Below are positions 52,735-62,640 of a stretch of 64,000 nucleotides of DNA, piece after piece. The position numbers and the translations under genes are program-made. The notes beneath the pieces were generated by a model, which searched no databases, was not told where the DNA came from, and saw nothing but the letters and a program-made list of their open reading frames with translations. This DNA is from Colimorpha sp045640985 (GTDB lineage: Bacteria; Bacteroidota; Bacteroidia; Bacteroidales; P3): positions 45,764 to 109,763 of the forward strand of contig JAZUFZ010000011.1 in the NCBI GenBank assembly GCA_045640985.1. The letters run 5' to 3'. Positions within the stretch are counted from its first letter, which is position 1; every line of letters begins with the position of its first letter.

Positions 52735-52876
52735 TTTCTCTCTGGTATCTCCCTGGTTTCTCTCTGGTATCTCCGCGTTTCCGAGGTAACTGGATAGGAC
52801 TTTACCCATAGTTACTTTCACAGTTACTGCTACCTACTCGCTCCCTACTCGCTCCTTACCCGCTCCCTACCGCGGG
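52735..52876. repeat. Operon-internal phased arrays between moxR and the DUF58 gene
   Basis: Two arrays are present. GGTATCTCCCT-type units have T(A/T)TCT at 52746, 52757 and 52768. CTACTCGCTCC units have TAC at 52835, 52846, 52857 and 52868. Both have 11-bp spacing. GAGGTAACTGG lies between them. It is the only sizeable gap in an operon where every other junction overlaps or is a few nt. No ORF is supported in 52687-52922. Confidence 0.7.
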
Positions 52877-52922
52877 AAATATCCGACTTTAGATTTCATG
52901 AATGCCAGTCCCCAGAGATGCC

Positions 52923-53918
52923 TCAGGGAACATCTACGCGATTGAGAATTTCATTCACGACCTCTTCACTGGTGATGTTTTCAGCTTCGGCTTCGTAGGT
53001 CAATCCTACGCGGTGGCGCAGCACGTCCATTGCGACAGCTCTGATATCCTCTGGAATCACATAACCGCGGCGTTTGATGAAGGCGTAAGCCTTTGAGGCC
53101 AGGGCCAGATTGATGCTTCCACGGGGCGAAGCGCCATAGCTGATCAAGCCACGCATTTTTTCCAGTCCGTACTGTTCCGGATAACGGGTCGCGAAGATGA
53201 TATCGGTGATATAGTTCTCGATTTTCTCGTCCATATAGACTTCGCGTACAAGGTCACGGGCACGCAGAATATCAGCGGGTTTCAATATTGGCTGCTGGTG
53301 GGCATAGTCTCCGGTCATGGATTGATGCAGAATCTGGCGTTCTTCCTCTTTCTTAGGATAACTGATGACCACTTTCAGCATAAAACGGTCCACCTGAGCT
53401 TCCGGCAATGGATAGGTTCCTTCCTGTTCTATAGGATTCTGGGTAGCCATAACGAGGAAAGGCTCTTCCAGTTTGAAAGTTGTTTCGCCTATCGTGACCT
53501 GACGTTCCTGCATGGCTTCAAGCAGCGCGCTCTGAACCTTTGCCGGGGCACGGTTGATTTCATCTGCAAGAATGAAATTGCTGAAGATAGGGCCTTTCTT
53601 TACCTGGAAGGTCTCACTCTTCTGGCTGTAAATCATTGTACCCAGCAAGTCGGCAGGCAACAGGTCCGGGGTAAATTGAATACGACTGAATTTAGCGTCA
53701 ATAGCCTTTGCCAAAGTGGTGATAGTAAGGGTTTTTGCCAATCCGGGAACACCTTCCAGAAGAATGTGTCCGTTGCTGAGAAGACCAATCATGAGACTCT
53801 CAACCATGTGCTTCTGTCCGATGATGTTTTTGCGAAGTTCCATGGTTAAAGCGTCCACGAAAGCGCTTTCACGACTGATGCGCTCATTCAGCTCTTGAAT
53901 ATTCACAGTTTCGTTCAT
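52923..53918 (-). CDS. MoxR-family AAA+ ATPase
   Basis: This 331-aa ATPase heads the bat operon. Walker A is EGVPGLAKT near residue 55, Walker B is LADEINRAP near 120, with sensor TQNPIEQEGTYPLPEAQVDRF. MoxR ATPases act as chaperones for VWA-domain partners, here BatA and BatB. An ATG at 53939 is also in frame; 53918 (MNETVNIQELNERISRE) matches the usual N-terminus. No exact TAnnTTTG promoter was found upstream. Confidence 0.93.
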   Translation of the reverse strand: MNETVNIQELNERISRESAFVDALTMELRKNIIGQKHMVESLMIGLLSNGHILLEGVPGLAKTLTITTLAKAIDAKFSRIQFTPDLLPADLLGTMIYSQKSETFQVKKGPIFSNFILADEINRAPAKVQSALLEAMQERQVTIGETTFKLEEPFLVMATQNPIEQEGTYPLPEAQVDRFMLKVVISYPKKEEERQILHQSMTGDYAHQQPILKPADILRARDLVREVYMDEKIENYITDIIFATRYPEQYGLEKMRGLISYGASPRGSINLALASKAYAFIKRRGYVIPEDIRAVAMDVLRHRVGLTYEAEAENITSEEVVNEILNRVDVP

Positions 53919-54042
53919 ATTGTATAAAATTTGCTTCATTTTTTATTGCTTTAGTAACGCGAAACGAAATAGAAATATTGTAGGAAGAATAAAAAAAAAT
54001 GTTATTTATTCAAAAAATTCTTTCTAATCCAAAAAAAATATG

Positions 54043-54050
54043 TAACTTTG
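54043..54050 (+). promoter_or_regulatory. -7 element TAACTTTG of the 1008-aa cargo gene
   Basis: TAACTTTG lies 52 nt before ATG 54103; the -33 position reads TTTC rather than TTTG. Confidence 0.5.
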
Positions 54051-54102
54051 CTATCTATAAAAAAACGCAGAAATAAAATATCTAATTAATAATTAATAAC
54101 TT

Positions 54103-57100
54103 ATGAAAAGTAAAAAAGTACTTCTTGGCCTATTTGTTGGTCTGTTGGCTTGCACAACAGGTACAATTACGGCTCAAACCAAGGCAAATTTCCAGAACGA
54201 CCGACTCGTTGAAATTGGTCCAAACAACATTGGCGGACGTGTCCGTGCCATCATCGTTGATCAGCGCGACACAAACAACGAAACCCTGTATGCAGGTGGC
54301 GTAGCCGGTGGACTTTACACCAAAAACATCAATGATCCGGAATGGAACTACATTCCTTACTTCCAAGCAAACGGAACTGAACTCACCTTGCCTATCAGCA
54401 ACATGGTTCAGCTGCCAGACAACACTATTCTGATTGCTACCGGTGAATCCAAGTATCAAAAGGGCTACAACTTCTCACCGCTGGCACCTCTCGGCCGTGG
54501 TATCTTCCGTTTCAACCCTGAAGACCAGACTTTCCAGGTAATCAGCAATACCGTACCTACCACTCCAGCTGACAATTTCGCAGCTGTAAACAAGATAGTA
54601 TGTATGCCGAATGGCAATGCTGTCATCGTTTATGTTGCTACTCCTACCGGTCTTTACCGCTGGAACATCGCCAGCGAGGCTGACTGGAACACCACTCCTG
54701 CTGTTATCTACAACGGTGTTGTGGATGATATCGAGTTGAACCAGCCACGCAATCTGGCTTTTTTCACCTCCGGCAACAAGCTTTTCAAGATTGGTAACGT
54801 AACCGGAAACTCAAATCCAGTAAACATTTCCGGAACCAACCCTGCATTTGCTGCTCCTAACACCCGCATCGAACTTGCTTTGGCTCCGACCAACTCAAGT
54901 TACCTCTATGCAATGGTTCTCGCAGACAATTATATGGAAAACGTATATCTGACCAAAGACCAGCAGAACTGGACCAAACTGGCAACCTCAACTGTCAGCC
55001 CATTTGTTTATTCAGACGCCAACATCTGCGGCTCCCTTACCGTGGACCCGCAAAACGAAGACAAGATTTATGTAGGTGGTGACGCTATCTGGATCGGTCA
55101 GGGTTATGTAGAAGGTTCCTACTACCAGTGGACCAAATCCTCCTATAGTGAATATGACCTCAATATGGGCGACTACATGGCATCAGTATTCTCAAATCCG
55201 ATGTTCGTTCATTCCGGTATTCACAATATTGCTACCGCGACAAAAGATGGTTTGACTCAATATTACATCGCAACCGATGGCGGCGTGTTCAGCACAGAAT
55301 ACATGTCAGTTTTCACAAACATCAACCGTGGTATGAACATTTCCCAGATCAACGGTCTTGCCGTTTGCCCTGACGGTTCTATCATCGCTGGTGCCCACAG
55401 CAATGGCTGCCCATTCATCGAAGCCCGCATGGACCACTATGGTGGAGACATTGACTCTTCATGGTACGACCAAGGTTCTACCACAAACCACATCGCCAAT
55501 ATTCTCTGGACTGGCAACGGTGGCCAGGTTGCTGCTTCCATGTTCCAGCAATATGCACCTATGAATCGTCGTTATATCTTCACTTCCTCTAATAATGGTA
55601 AGCTCGGCCGCTCCTATGCCGACTACAACGACTACACCAATACCCAGACCTGGTCTTCAATGGAAGAATTCACTTCCAGCCTTAATACCGGCGGAAACCC
55701 TGTAACCCAGGTAGCCCTCTGGGAGACCAACACCAATACGGTTATCAACGATACCCTCGTATTCAAAATTGATACCAATGCAACTTGCCGCGGATATCGT
55801 AACGACAGCCTTGGTGACTGGAGAATGAGCGTAGGATTTACCGTAAAAGCCAATGATACGATTATCACCTACAGCCAGAAAAACGTTTACTATCCTGTAA
55901 CCTATGTGGCAGACCACGATTTCGTAGTTGAAGAAGGTACCACCTGCAAGATTGTAAACCCACTTCAGAGCCGTATGTTTGCTGTTGTAAAATCCAACCT
56001 CAACAAGAAGAGCACCATTATGATGAACTGGTATCCAACCGATGCTTCTAAGGTATGGCGCGACGCTGACCAGGAAAACTTTGACGTAATCATGAACTGG
56101 AGCCGCGTTTATATGGTGGACAACACCGATTCAAGCATCATCCATGCCATAGCAGTTTCCAATGATGGAAATGCGCTCTTCGCAACTGTTGATGATCCAA
56201 TCCACGAGACTTCAACCCTCGTTCGCGTAAGTGGTTTCAATACTGCTGTCGATTATTCCCAGAGCCTCTGGAGCATCCGTCAGCAGATGAACTGCGACCT
56301 TAACGACTACAGACTTACCATTGATACCCTCCGCGTATTCAATCGTATGATTACAGCTCTTACCACCAACGTTCGTCCTAATACCGATGGTGTCATCATT
56401 ACCTTTGGTGGTTTTGACGCAACTGAAGCAAACGTACTCTATATGGACAACGCAAGTGCTGCAGAACCCACTTTCACCGACAAATCTGTTGCCGGCAAAG
56501 CTATTCCAGTATATTCCGCAATGGTTGAAATCACAACCGGCGAGGTTTACGTTGGAACTGAAAACGGCGTATATGTGACCTCAGAGCAGACTTTCAACGG
56601 AACTCCATCCTGGACAACCTACGGAGCATTCGACGGTGTTCCCGTAACCGCAATGTATCAGCAGACCCGCGAACTTCCTATCGCCCGCTACACTATGCAC
56701 ACCGGTACAAATGTTGAAAACTATGTTTTCGCAAAAACAAAATATCCTTATGCTATGTACTTCGGAACCTACGGACGCGGTATCTTCATGGATAGCACTT
56801 ATGTAACCGACCACGAAAACGAAATCGTTGACTCTACCGACTACAATCAAGGTATCAATGAAGTAGCTTTCAACAACGGATGCGTTAAGGTTTATCCTAA
56901 CCCAGCAACATCTATCGCAAATATCGACATCAATATTCCTGTAGCAGGTTCTGCAATCGTAAAAGTTTACGACCTCAGTGGCAAGGTTGTTTTCAACGAC
57001 AATCTTGGCAGCCTCAGCGCCGGCAACTACAGCCACGCAATCAACTGCCAGAATCTTTCCAAAGGCATGTACATTGTAAATGTTATCGTTGGAAACCAGT

Positions 57101-57129
57101 CAGCCGCCACGAAACTGATTGTTCGATAA
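54103..57129 (+). CDS. Large secreted beta-propeller-like protein with T9SS type A sorting domain
   Basis: This 1008-aa protein has a signal peptide (VLLGLFVGLLACTTGTITAQ). Propeller-like BNR/sortilin-type blades follow: VEIGPNNIGGRVRAIIVDQ, LYAGGVAGGLYT, ILIATGESKYQKGY, KIYVGGDAIWIGQG, YIATDGGVFST, EVYVGTENGVYVT. The last ~85 residues (VKVYPNPATSIANIDI, VYDLSGKVVF, GMYIVNVIVGNQS) form a classic type A T9SS sorting domain. It is therefore cargo of the type IX system. No catalytic motif is identified. It is flanked by a promoter and a strong terminator, so it is probably monocistronic. Confidence 0.87.
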   Translation: MKSKKVLLGLFVGLLACTTGTITAQTKANFQNDRLVEIGPNNIGGRVRAIIVDQRDTNNETLYAGGVAGGLYTKNINDPEWNYIPYFQANGTELTLPISNMVQLPDNTILIATGESKYQKGYNFSPLAPLGRGIFRFNPEDQTFQVISNTVPTTPADNFAAVNKIVCMPNGNAVIVYVATPTGLYRWNIASEADWNTTPAVIYNGVVDDIELNQPRNLAFFTSGNKLFKIGNVTGNSNPVNISGTNPAFAAPNTRIELALAPTNSSYLYAMVLADNYMENVYLTKDQQNWTKLATSTVSPFVYSDANICGSLTVDPQNEDKIYVGGDAIWIGQGYVEGSYYQWTKSSYSEYDLNMGDYMASVFSNPMFVHSGIHNIATATKDGLTQYYIATDGGVFSTEYMSVFTNINRGMNISQINGLAVCPDGSIIAGAHSNGCPFIEARMDHYGGDIDSSWYDQGSTTNHIANILWTGNGGQVAASMFQQYAPMNRRYIFTSSNNGKLGRSYADYNDYTNTQTWSSMEEFTSSLNTGGNPVTQVALWETNTNTVINDTLVFKIDTNATCRGYRNDSLGDWRMSVGFTVKANDTIITYSQKNVYYPVTYVADHDFVVEEGTTCKIVNPLQSRMFAVVKSNLNKKSTIMMNWYPTDASKVWRDADQENFDVIMNWSRVYMVDNTDSSIIHAIAVSNDGNALFATVDDPIHETSTLVRVSGFNTAVDYSQSLWSIRQQMNCDLNDYRLTIDTLRVFNRMITALTTNVRPNTDGVIITFGGFDATEANVLYMDNASAAEPTFTDKSVAGKAIPVYSAMVEITTGEVYVGTENGVYVTSEQTFNGTPSWTTYGAFDGVPVTAMYQQTRELPIARYTMHTGTNVENYVFAKTKYPYAMYFGTYGRGIFMDSTYVTDHENEIVDSTDYNQGINEVAFNNGCVKVYPNPATSIANIDINIPVAGSAIVKVYDLSGKVVFNDNLGSLSAGNYSHAINCQNLSKGMYIVNVIVGNQSAATKLIVR

Positions 57130-57246
57130 GAATCATAATGGTGACTTGCAACAGATATTTTGACTTAAAGCGTTCTTTAATTTAGTGATCCCGCAGATAA
57201 CTGCAGTCTTTATGTGAAACACACAAAAGTCACCTCAACATGAGAT

Positions 57247-57280
57247 AGAGGTACCGGTTCCTCGTCCGGTACCTCTTTTT
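57247..57280 (+). terminator. Strong terminator after the 1008-aa cargo gene
   Basis: An 11-bp perfect stem AGAGGTACCGG / CCGGTACCTCT with an 8-nt loop is followed by TTTTT. Confidence 0.9.
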
Positions 57281-57305
57281 ATAATGAATACATAATTATT
57301 ATTAT

Positions 57306-58586
57306 ATGAATACCAACTTAGTCCAAGAACTCCAGTGGCGAGGCATGATTCACAACATGATGCCTGGCACCGAAGAACAACTATCCAAAGAAGTTACTAC
57401 CGCATACGTAGGAATCGACCCTACTGCTGACTCACTTCATATCGGCCACCTTGTAAGCATTATGCTTCTGAAGCATTTACAGACTGCCGGCCATAAACCC
57501 CTTGCACTCGTAGGAGGCGCAACCGGCATGATTGGAGACCCCTCATTCAAAGCAGCTGAACGTAAACTCCTTACAATAGAAGAAGTCCAGCATAATGTTG
57601 ATTGCATCCGTCACCAATTAGAGAAATTTCTCGACTTTGATAATCCAGTCAATGGTGCCGAGATTGTAAACAACTATGATTGGATGAAAGACTACCTCTT
57701 CCTGGATTTCATTCGTGACGTAGGTAAACATATAACCGTAAACTACATGATGGCGAAAGACTCCGTACAGAAACGTATGGAGACCGGTATCTCTTTTACA
57801 GAATTCAGCTATCAACTTCTCCAGGGATTTGATTTTCTGACATTGTACCGGACCAAAGGATGCAGACTGCAAATGGGCGGATCTGACCAATGGGGAAACA
57901 TAACCACCGGAACAGAACTCATCCGACGCATGGAAGGTGGAGAAGCTTTTGCTCTCACCTGCCCTCTCATCACAAAAGCAGACGGAACCAAATTCGGTAA
58001 AACCGAAGGTGGCAATGTTTGGCTTGACCCGAAAAAAACTTCACCTTATAAATTCTATCAGTTCTGGCTCAACTGCTCTGACACGGATTCTGCAAAATAT
58101 ATCAGAATCTTTACCATGCTCACTCAACAGGAAATCCTGGCGCTGGAACAGGAACACAACCAGGCCCCGGAAAGACGTCTGCTACAAAAAGCCTTAGCAA
58201 AAGACATCACCTGCAGAGTTCATTCCGTTAAAGACTATGAATCTGCTGTAGCCGCATCTGAACTACTGTTTGGAAAAGGCACAACTGAACAACTGAACAG
58301 TCTGGACCGTGAGACAATTCTCAGTGTATTTGAAGGCGTACCGCAATTCAACATTCCTGCCAGTCGCATTGCTGAAGGAGCAAGTCTGATTGATATCGCC
58401 GCAGAGACGGGAATGTTCGCATCTAAAGGTGAAATTCGTCGTGAACTTAAACAAAACGCTATATCAGTAAACAAGAACAAGGTTGGAGAAGATTTCCAAC
58501 TCACAACGAACGATGTACTTACTTGCGGAAGCATTCTTATTCAAAAAGGCAAGAAGAACTACTATCTTCTTAACATAGAAAAATAA
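57306..58586 (+). CDS. tyrS: Tyrosyl-tRNA synthetase
   Basis: This class I synthetase has the HIGH-type motif DSLHIGHLVSIMLLK near residue 45, the tyrosine pocket FSYQLLQGFDF, QMGGSDQWGN near 195 and a KMSKS-equivalent KFGKTEGGNVW near 233. An S4-like RNA-binding domain ends the protein (GEIRRELKQNAISVNKNKV). Length is 426 aa. No T-box leader is present. Confidence 0.96.
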   Translation: MNTNLVQELQWRGMIHNMMPGTEEQLSKEVTTAYVGIDPTADSLHIGHLVSIMLLKHLQTAGHKPLALVGGATGMIGDPSFKAAERKLLTIEEVQHNVDCIRHQLEKFLDFDNPVNGAEIVNNYDWMKDYLFLDFIRDVGKHITVNYMMAKDSVQKRMETGISFTEFSYQLLQGFDFLTLYRTKGCRLQMGGSDQWGNITTGTELIRRMEGGEAFALTCPLITKADGTKFGKTEGGNVWLDPKKTSPYKFYQFWLNCSDTDSAKYIRIFTMLTQQEILALEQEHNQAPERRLLQKALAKDITCRVHSVKDYESAVAASELLFGKGTTEQLNSLDRETILSVFEGVPQFNIPASRIAEGASLIDIAAETGMFASKGEIRRELKQNAISVNKNKVGEDFQLTTNDVLTCGSILIQKGKKNYYLLNIEK

Positions 58587-58704
58587 GGATCTGCACCAGT
58601 AAAAAACGCAAGAGTTCCCATGTGTTAGAGATACGATTTAGAATTCTAATGCGCATCATAACATAGAGGAACCGATATTAAGAAAACGAGCAATAATTAC
58701 GATT

Positions 58705-59745
58705 ATGCAAAAAGTCACACTTGGCAAATCGGGTCTTGTAGTACCCAAAAACGGCTATGGAGCGCTTCCCATCCAACGCGTACAAAATATGGACGAAGCT
58801 GTTTATCTCCTTCAAAAAGCGCTGGATAACGGTATGTATTATTTTGATACAGCCCGCGCTTATACGAACAGCGAAGAGAAGCTGGGCCGCGCTTTTGGTG
58901 ACCGCCGGGAAAAAATCATCGTTTCAACCAAGACAGAAGCCAAGACCACTGAAGAATTCTGGTCTGACTTAGAAACCAGCTTGAAGACACTTCATACCGA
59001 CCATATTGATTTATATCAATTCCACAATCCATCGTTTTGTCCCAAACCGAACGACGGAACCGGGCTCTATGAAGCAGCACAAGAAGCCATTAAGCAAGGG
59101 AAAATACTGCATCTCGGCGTAACCAACCACAGACTTAAAGTCGCCCATGAAGTAATAGAAAGCGGATTATACGAAACAATACAATTTCCATTTTCGTATC
59201 TCGCATCTGACGATGATTTAAGCGTGGTAAAGAGCGCAAAAGAGCATAATATGGGTTTCATTGCAATGAAGGGACTGGCTGGCGGACTGATAAACCATGC
59301 CGCCACAGCATACGCCTTCATGGCTCAGTTTGACCATGTTGTACCTATTTGGGGAATCCAACGTGAGAAAGAGTTAGACGAGTTTCTCAGTTTCATGAAT
59401 AATCCGCCAGTACTTACCGACGAGATGAAAGCTCGCATCGAGAATGACAAGAAAGTACTGAGCGGGGAGTTCTGCCGAGGATGTGGATACTGTATGCCTT
59501 GCCCAGCAGGGATTACGATCAGCGAATGCAACCGTATGTATCTTTTCCTAAGACGTGCGCCGTACGGGACATATCTCACTAAGGAATATTACGACATCAT
59601 GCAAAAAGTCAAAGACTGCAAGAAGTGCGGAAGATGCAAAACAAAGTGTCCTTACAACCTTGATATTCCCAATCTGCTGGTAAGAAACTACAATGATTTC
59701 ATGGAACATTGGAGTCGCAAATCAGAGCTCAATCCTGAGGAATAA
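58705..59745 (+). CDS. Aldo/keto reductase fused to a 2x[4Fe-4S] ferredoxin domain
   Basis: This 346-aa protein has an N-terminal AKR barrel with catalytic FDTARAYTNSEEKLGRAF (Asp, Tyr) and STKTEAKTTEEFW (Lys) and the strand IDLYQFHNP (His). The C-terminal ferredoxin-like region has CRGCGYCMPCPAGI and CKKCGRCKTKCPYNLDIP. This fused class is common in anaerobes, and its substrates are mostly unknown. No operon partner is evident (118 nt after tyrS). Confidence 0.9.
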   Translation: MQKVTLGKSGLVVPKNGYGALPIQRVQNMDEAVYLLQKALDNGMYYFDTARAYTNSEEKLGRAFGDRREKIIVSTKTEAKTTEEFWSDLETSLKTLHTDHIDLYQFHNPSFCPKPNDGTGLYEAAQEAIKQGKILHLGVTNHRLKVAHEVIESGLYETIQFPFSYLASDDDLSVVKSAKEHNMGFIAMKGLAGGLINHAATAYAFMAQFDHVVPIWGIQREKELDEFLSFMNNPPVLTDEMKARIENDKKVLSGEFCRGCGYCMPCPAGITISECNRMYLFLRRAPYGTYLTKEYYDIMQKVKDCKKCGRCKTKCPYNLDIPNLLVRNYNDFMEHWSRKSELNPEE

Positions 59746-59964
59746 CAATGGTAAAAAGAGCATATATTCACTATGGGAATTAGTGCGAAAAATGAAAAAA
59801 TAATAAAAAAATAGGGCATTTTGCAGAAGACAAAAAGGAAAACTCAAAAAAATATTACATTAAGAATGAGATAGTTAAAAATTATTTTCACGGAAATAGT
59901 GTCTATATGACAAAAAAAGTGTAATATTGCCAATCAATTTTAGGCTTATAATATACCTATTGGA

Positions 59965-60969
59965 ATGATGAAAATTACTAAGAAAATAACACTTGTAATG
60001 CTGCTTTTAGGAGCAGCTTTTGGAGGTGTGCAAGCCCAGGACATTAACTTTTCACAGTTTTATGCAAATCCACTGTATTTGAACCCTGCATTTGCCGGAG
60101 CCAAGGTTGCACCAAGAGTTTCTCTAAGCTATCGTTATCAATGGCCAGATTTAGTAAATGCCTATTCAACCGTGGCTGCCTCATACGACCAGTATGTAAA
60201 TCCGCTTCATGGTGGTGTCGGACTCTATTTAATGACTGACCGGCAAGGTGATCATACAGCCTTGAAAACAAGTACTGTCGGTGCAATGTACGCATTTAAC
60301 TTTAGAGTATTTGAAGAAATCAGATTAAGTGCGGCTTTCCAAGCAGGTATCATTAACACAAGTCTTACCTGGGACGACAATCTCCGTTTCATGGATCAGA
60401 TTGACCCCATCACTGGCTATGTTTATCATACGCAAGCCACAATGCCCGATAATACGAGTATTACCCGTGAAGATATTTCTGCCGGATTGTTGGTTTACAG
60501 CACTGCCTGGTATGCCGGATTTGCAGCACAGCACATCACACAACCAAGTCTGGGTTTCTACGGAGAATATCGTTTAGGAACCAAATTCACCGCACACGCA
60601 GGTGGTTTGATTAACTTGGCACAGGAAGCTCGCAGAACCTCCAGCTTGGGTTTGGGTTCTCCCGTGATTTCTCCCAATATTGTATATCAGTTGCAGGAAG
60701 GATTCAGTTGCCTTAATTACGGTGTATATCTGGACTGGATGCCTTTCACTGTCGGCATGTGGTATCGCCACAGTTTGGAAAATTCCGATGCCTTCATCTT
60801 CCAACTGGGTGTTCAGTATGACTATCTTAAAATCGGATACAGTTATGATGTTACCGTGTCAAAGCTTGCAAACAACACTGGCGGAGCACACGAAATCACC
60901 CTCGGCTTCATGTTGCCGACACCGAATATGAAACATAAAGTAAAAGCCGTTAGATGTCCTTCGTTCTAA
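59965..60969 (+). CDS. PorP/SprF-family type IX secretion membrane protein
   Basis: This 334-aa outer-membrane protein has a signal peptide (LVMLLLGAAFGGVQAQ). The family opening DINFSQFYANPLYLNPAFAGA follows, then a beta-barrel of alternating strands (SYRYQWP, GVGLYLMTDRQGDHT, LRLSAAF-like segments). PorP/SprF proteins are required for T9SS secretion or for specific type B cargo. It is paired with a GldJ-like lipoprotein 78 nt downstream. A weak -7 TAATATTG lies at 59922-59929. Confidence 0.92.
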   Translation: MMKITKKITLVMLLLGAAFGGVQAQDINFSQFYANPLYLNPAFAGAKVAPRVSLSYRYQWPDLVNAYSTVAASYDQYVNPLHGGVGLYLMTDRQGDHTALKTSTVGAMYAFNFRVFEEIRLSAAFQAGIINTSLTWDDNLRFMDQIDPITGYVYHTQATMPDNTSITREDISAGLLVYSTAWYAGFAAQHITQPSLGFYGEYRLGTKFTAHAGGLINLAQEARRTSSLGLGSPVISPNIVYQLQEGFSCLNYGVYLDWMPFTVGMWYRHSLENSDAFIFQLGVQYDYLKIGYSYDVTVSKLANNTGGAHEITLGFMLPTPNMKHKVKAVRCPSF

Positions 60970-61047
60970 ATAAGAGCAAAAAACGGCCGAAAACGAAACC
61001 TTTTTGATTAAATTAACGTATAGAAAATAATAAAATTCGTAAGATAT

Positions 61048-62586
61048 ATGAAAATTTTGAAGATCTCCAGTCTATTACTGACAGTAGTACTTGTGATGGC
61101 TTCATGCAGCAAAAAACAATCACAAGGTACAGGTTGGAATTACAATGACTCCAAATGGGGTGGCTTTGAGGTAAGAGATGTGCCGGAGCAACCGGCAGCA
61201 CCAGGATTGGTGTTCATTGAAGGTGGTTCTTTCACTATGGGCCGCGTGGCTGATGACTCCCGCTATCAATGGAATAATGTTGCACATACCGTTACCGTAT
61301 CTTCTTTCTACATGGATGAGACGGAAGTCAGCAACATAATGTACAGCGAATATGTATATTGGATGCAGCGCGCATACGGCGATGAATATCCAGAACTGGT
61401 TGCAAAGGTATATCCTGACACTAATGCCTGGAGAGACAAACTTGCTTGGAGAGAAGGTTTCGTTGACTTCTATTTCCAGAGTCCTATATATTATGAATAT
61501 CCAGTAGTAGGTGTAAGTTGGAATCAGGCTTCCGATTATTGTGTATGGCGTACTGACCGTGTAAACGAGAAAATCCTGGTGGATGCTGGTATCCTGATGC
61601 TCGACCTGACCGAAATTGATGGTGCTGAAGCATTCCGCACAGACGTATATTTAGCAGGTCTTTACAGAGGCGAAACCAAGGGCGGTATGGACGACTTGGA
61701 TCCTGCAGCTGGTGGTGAACCTCGTCAGGTAAGAAAGGCTGATGGTATCCTCGTTCCTAACTATCGTCTTCCTACCGAAGCTGAATGGGAATTTGCAGCA
61801 TTAGGATTGATTGGCAACACCTATGGTGAACGCACTGTTGAGCACAAAATCTACCCTTGGGCCGGTACCAGTGTACGTTCTGCCAACCGCAAATATTATG
61901 GTCAGTTCCTGACCAACTTCAAACGCAGTCGTGGTGATGCTATGGGCGTAGCCGGAAACCTCAACGACGGCTGGGATTATACCTCACCCGTAAAATGGTA
62001 TTTCCCGAATGACTATGGCTTGTACAATATGGCTGGTAACGTCAGTGAATGGTGTATGGATGTATATCGTAAAGATGCCAACCCACTCGGTGGTGAAGAT
62101 ATGAACCCATTCCGTGGCAACTACTACCAGACCTATACCGTACAGGATGACGAAATCCTGACCGACGAAATCACCGGACAGATTGTTATGCGTCCAGTTG
62201 ATGATGACATGAACCGTCGCAACTACCGCAAAGCTGACAATGTAAACTATTTGGATGGTGACTATGCATCAAGTCTGCCAGAGTTTGGCGGTAAATGGAT
62301 TAACGAAGGCGGTGATGAAGAAGATGATTTCGGCATCGGAGAAGATAGCGAAAACATCCTTTCTGAAGATTCCGTTACCAACAAAATGTACCGCAGAGTA
62401 TCCGCTGATCAGAAGAGCGTATCTTCACTCATTGACAATAAGGTTCGCGTAGTAAAAGGCGGTTCTTGGAAAGACAGAGCTTACTGGCTGCAAGCTGGAA
62501 CTCGCAGATACTACGACCAAGACAAATCCGCAGCTTGGATTGGATTCCGTTGCGCAATGGATTGTTTAGGTTCCCGCACGAAATAA
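61048..62586 (+). CDS. gldJ: GldJ-like gliding/T9SS lipoprotein (formylglycine-generating-enzyme fold)
   Basis: This 512-aa lipoprotein has a lipobox cysteine (VVLVMASC, Cys near residue 20). It has an FGE-sulfatase-like fold: APGLVFIEGGSFTMG, SSFYMDETEVSNIMYSEY, EYPVVGVSWNQASDYCVWRTDRVNE, YRLPTEAEWEFAALG, MAGNVSEWCMDVY and VVKGGSWKDRAYW. The opening and the conserved spacing match GldJ, a partner that stabilises GldK and other T9SS core parts, more than GldK itself. The PorK-PorL-PorM-PorN cluster does not follow; a terminator does. Confidence 0.82.
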   Translation: MKILKISSLLLTVVLVMASCSKKQSQGTGWNYNDSKWGGFEVRDVPEQPAAPGLVFIEGGSFTMGRVADDSRYQWNNVAHTVTVSSFYMDETEVSNIMYSEYVYWMQRAYGDEYPELVAKVYPDTNAWRDKLAWREGFVDFYFQSPIYYEYPVVGVSWNQASDYCVWRTDRVNEKILVDAGILMLDLTEIDGAEAFRTDVYLAGLYRGETKGGMDDLDPAAGGEPRQVRKADGILVPNYRLPTEAEWEFAALGLIGNTYGERTVEHKIYPWAGTSVRSANRKYYGQFLTNFKRSRGDAMGVAGNLNDGWDYTSPVKWYFPNDYGLYNMAGNVSEWCMDVYRKDANPLGGEDMNPFRGNYYQTYTVQDDEILTDEITGQIVMRPVDDDMNRRNYRKADNVNYLDGDYASSLPEFGGKWINEGGDEEDDFGIGEDSENILSEDSVTNKMYRRVSADQKSVSSLIDNKVRVVKGGSWKDRAYWLQAGTRRYYDQDKSAAWIGFRCAMDCLGSRTK

Positions 62587-62605
62587 AGATTATATCTCAC
62601 GATAA

Positions 62606-62640
62606 AAAGGGTCTTCCACCGGAGGGCCCTTTATTTTTTT
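62606..62640 (+). terminator. Terminator of the porP-gldJ pair
   Basis: The stem AAAGGGTCTTCC / GGAGGGCCCTTT with a 3-nt loop is followed by a long T-tract, about 20 nt after the gldJ stop. Confidence 0.85.
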
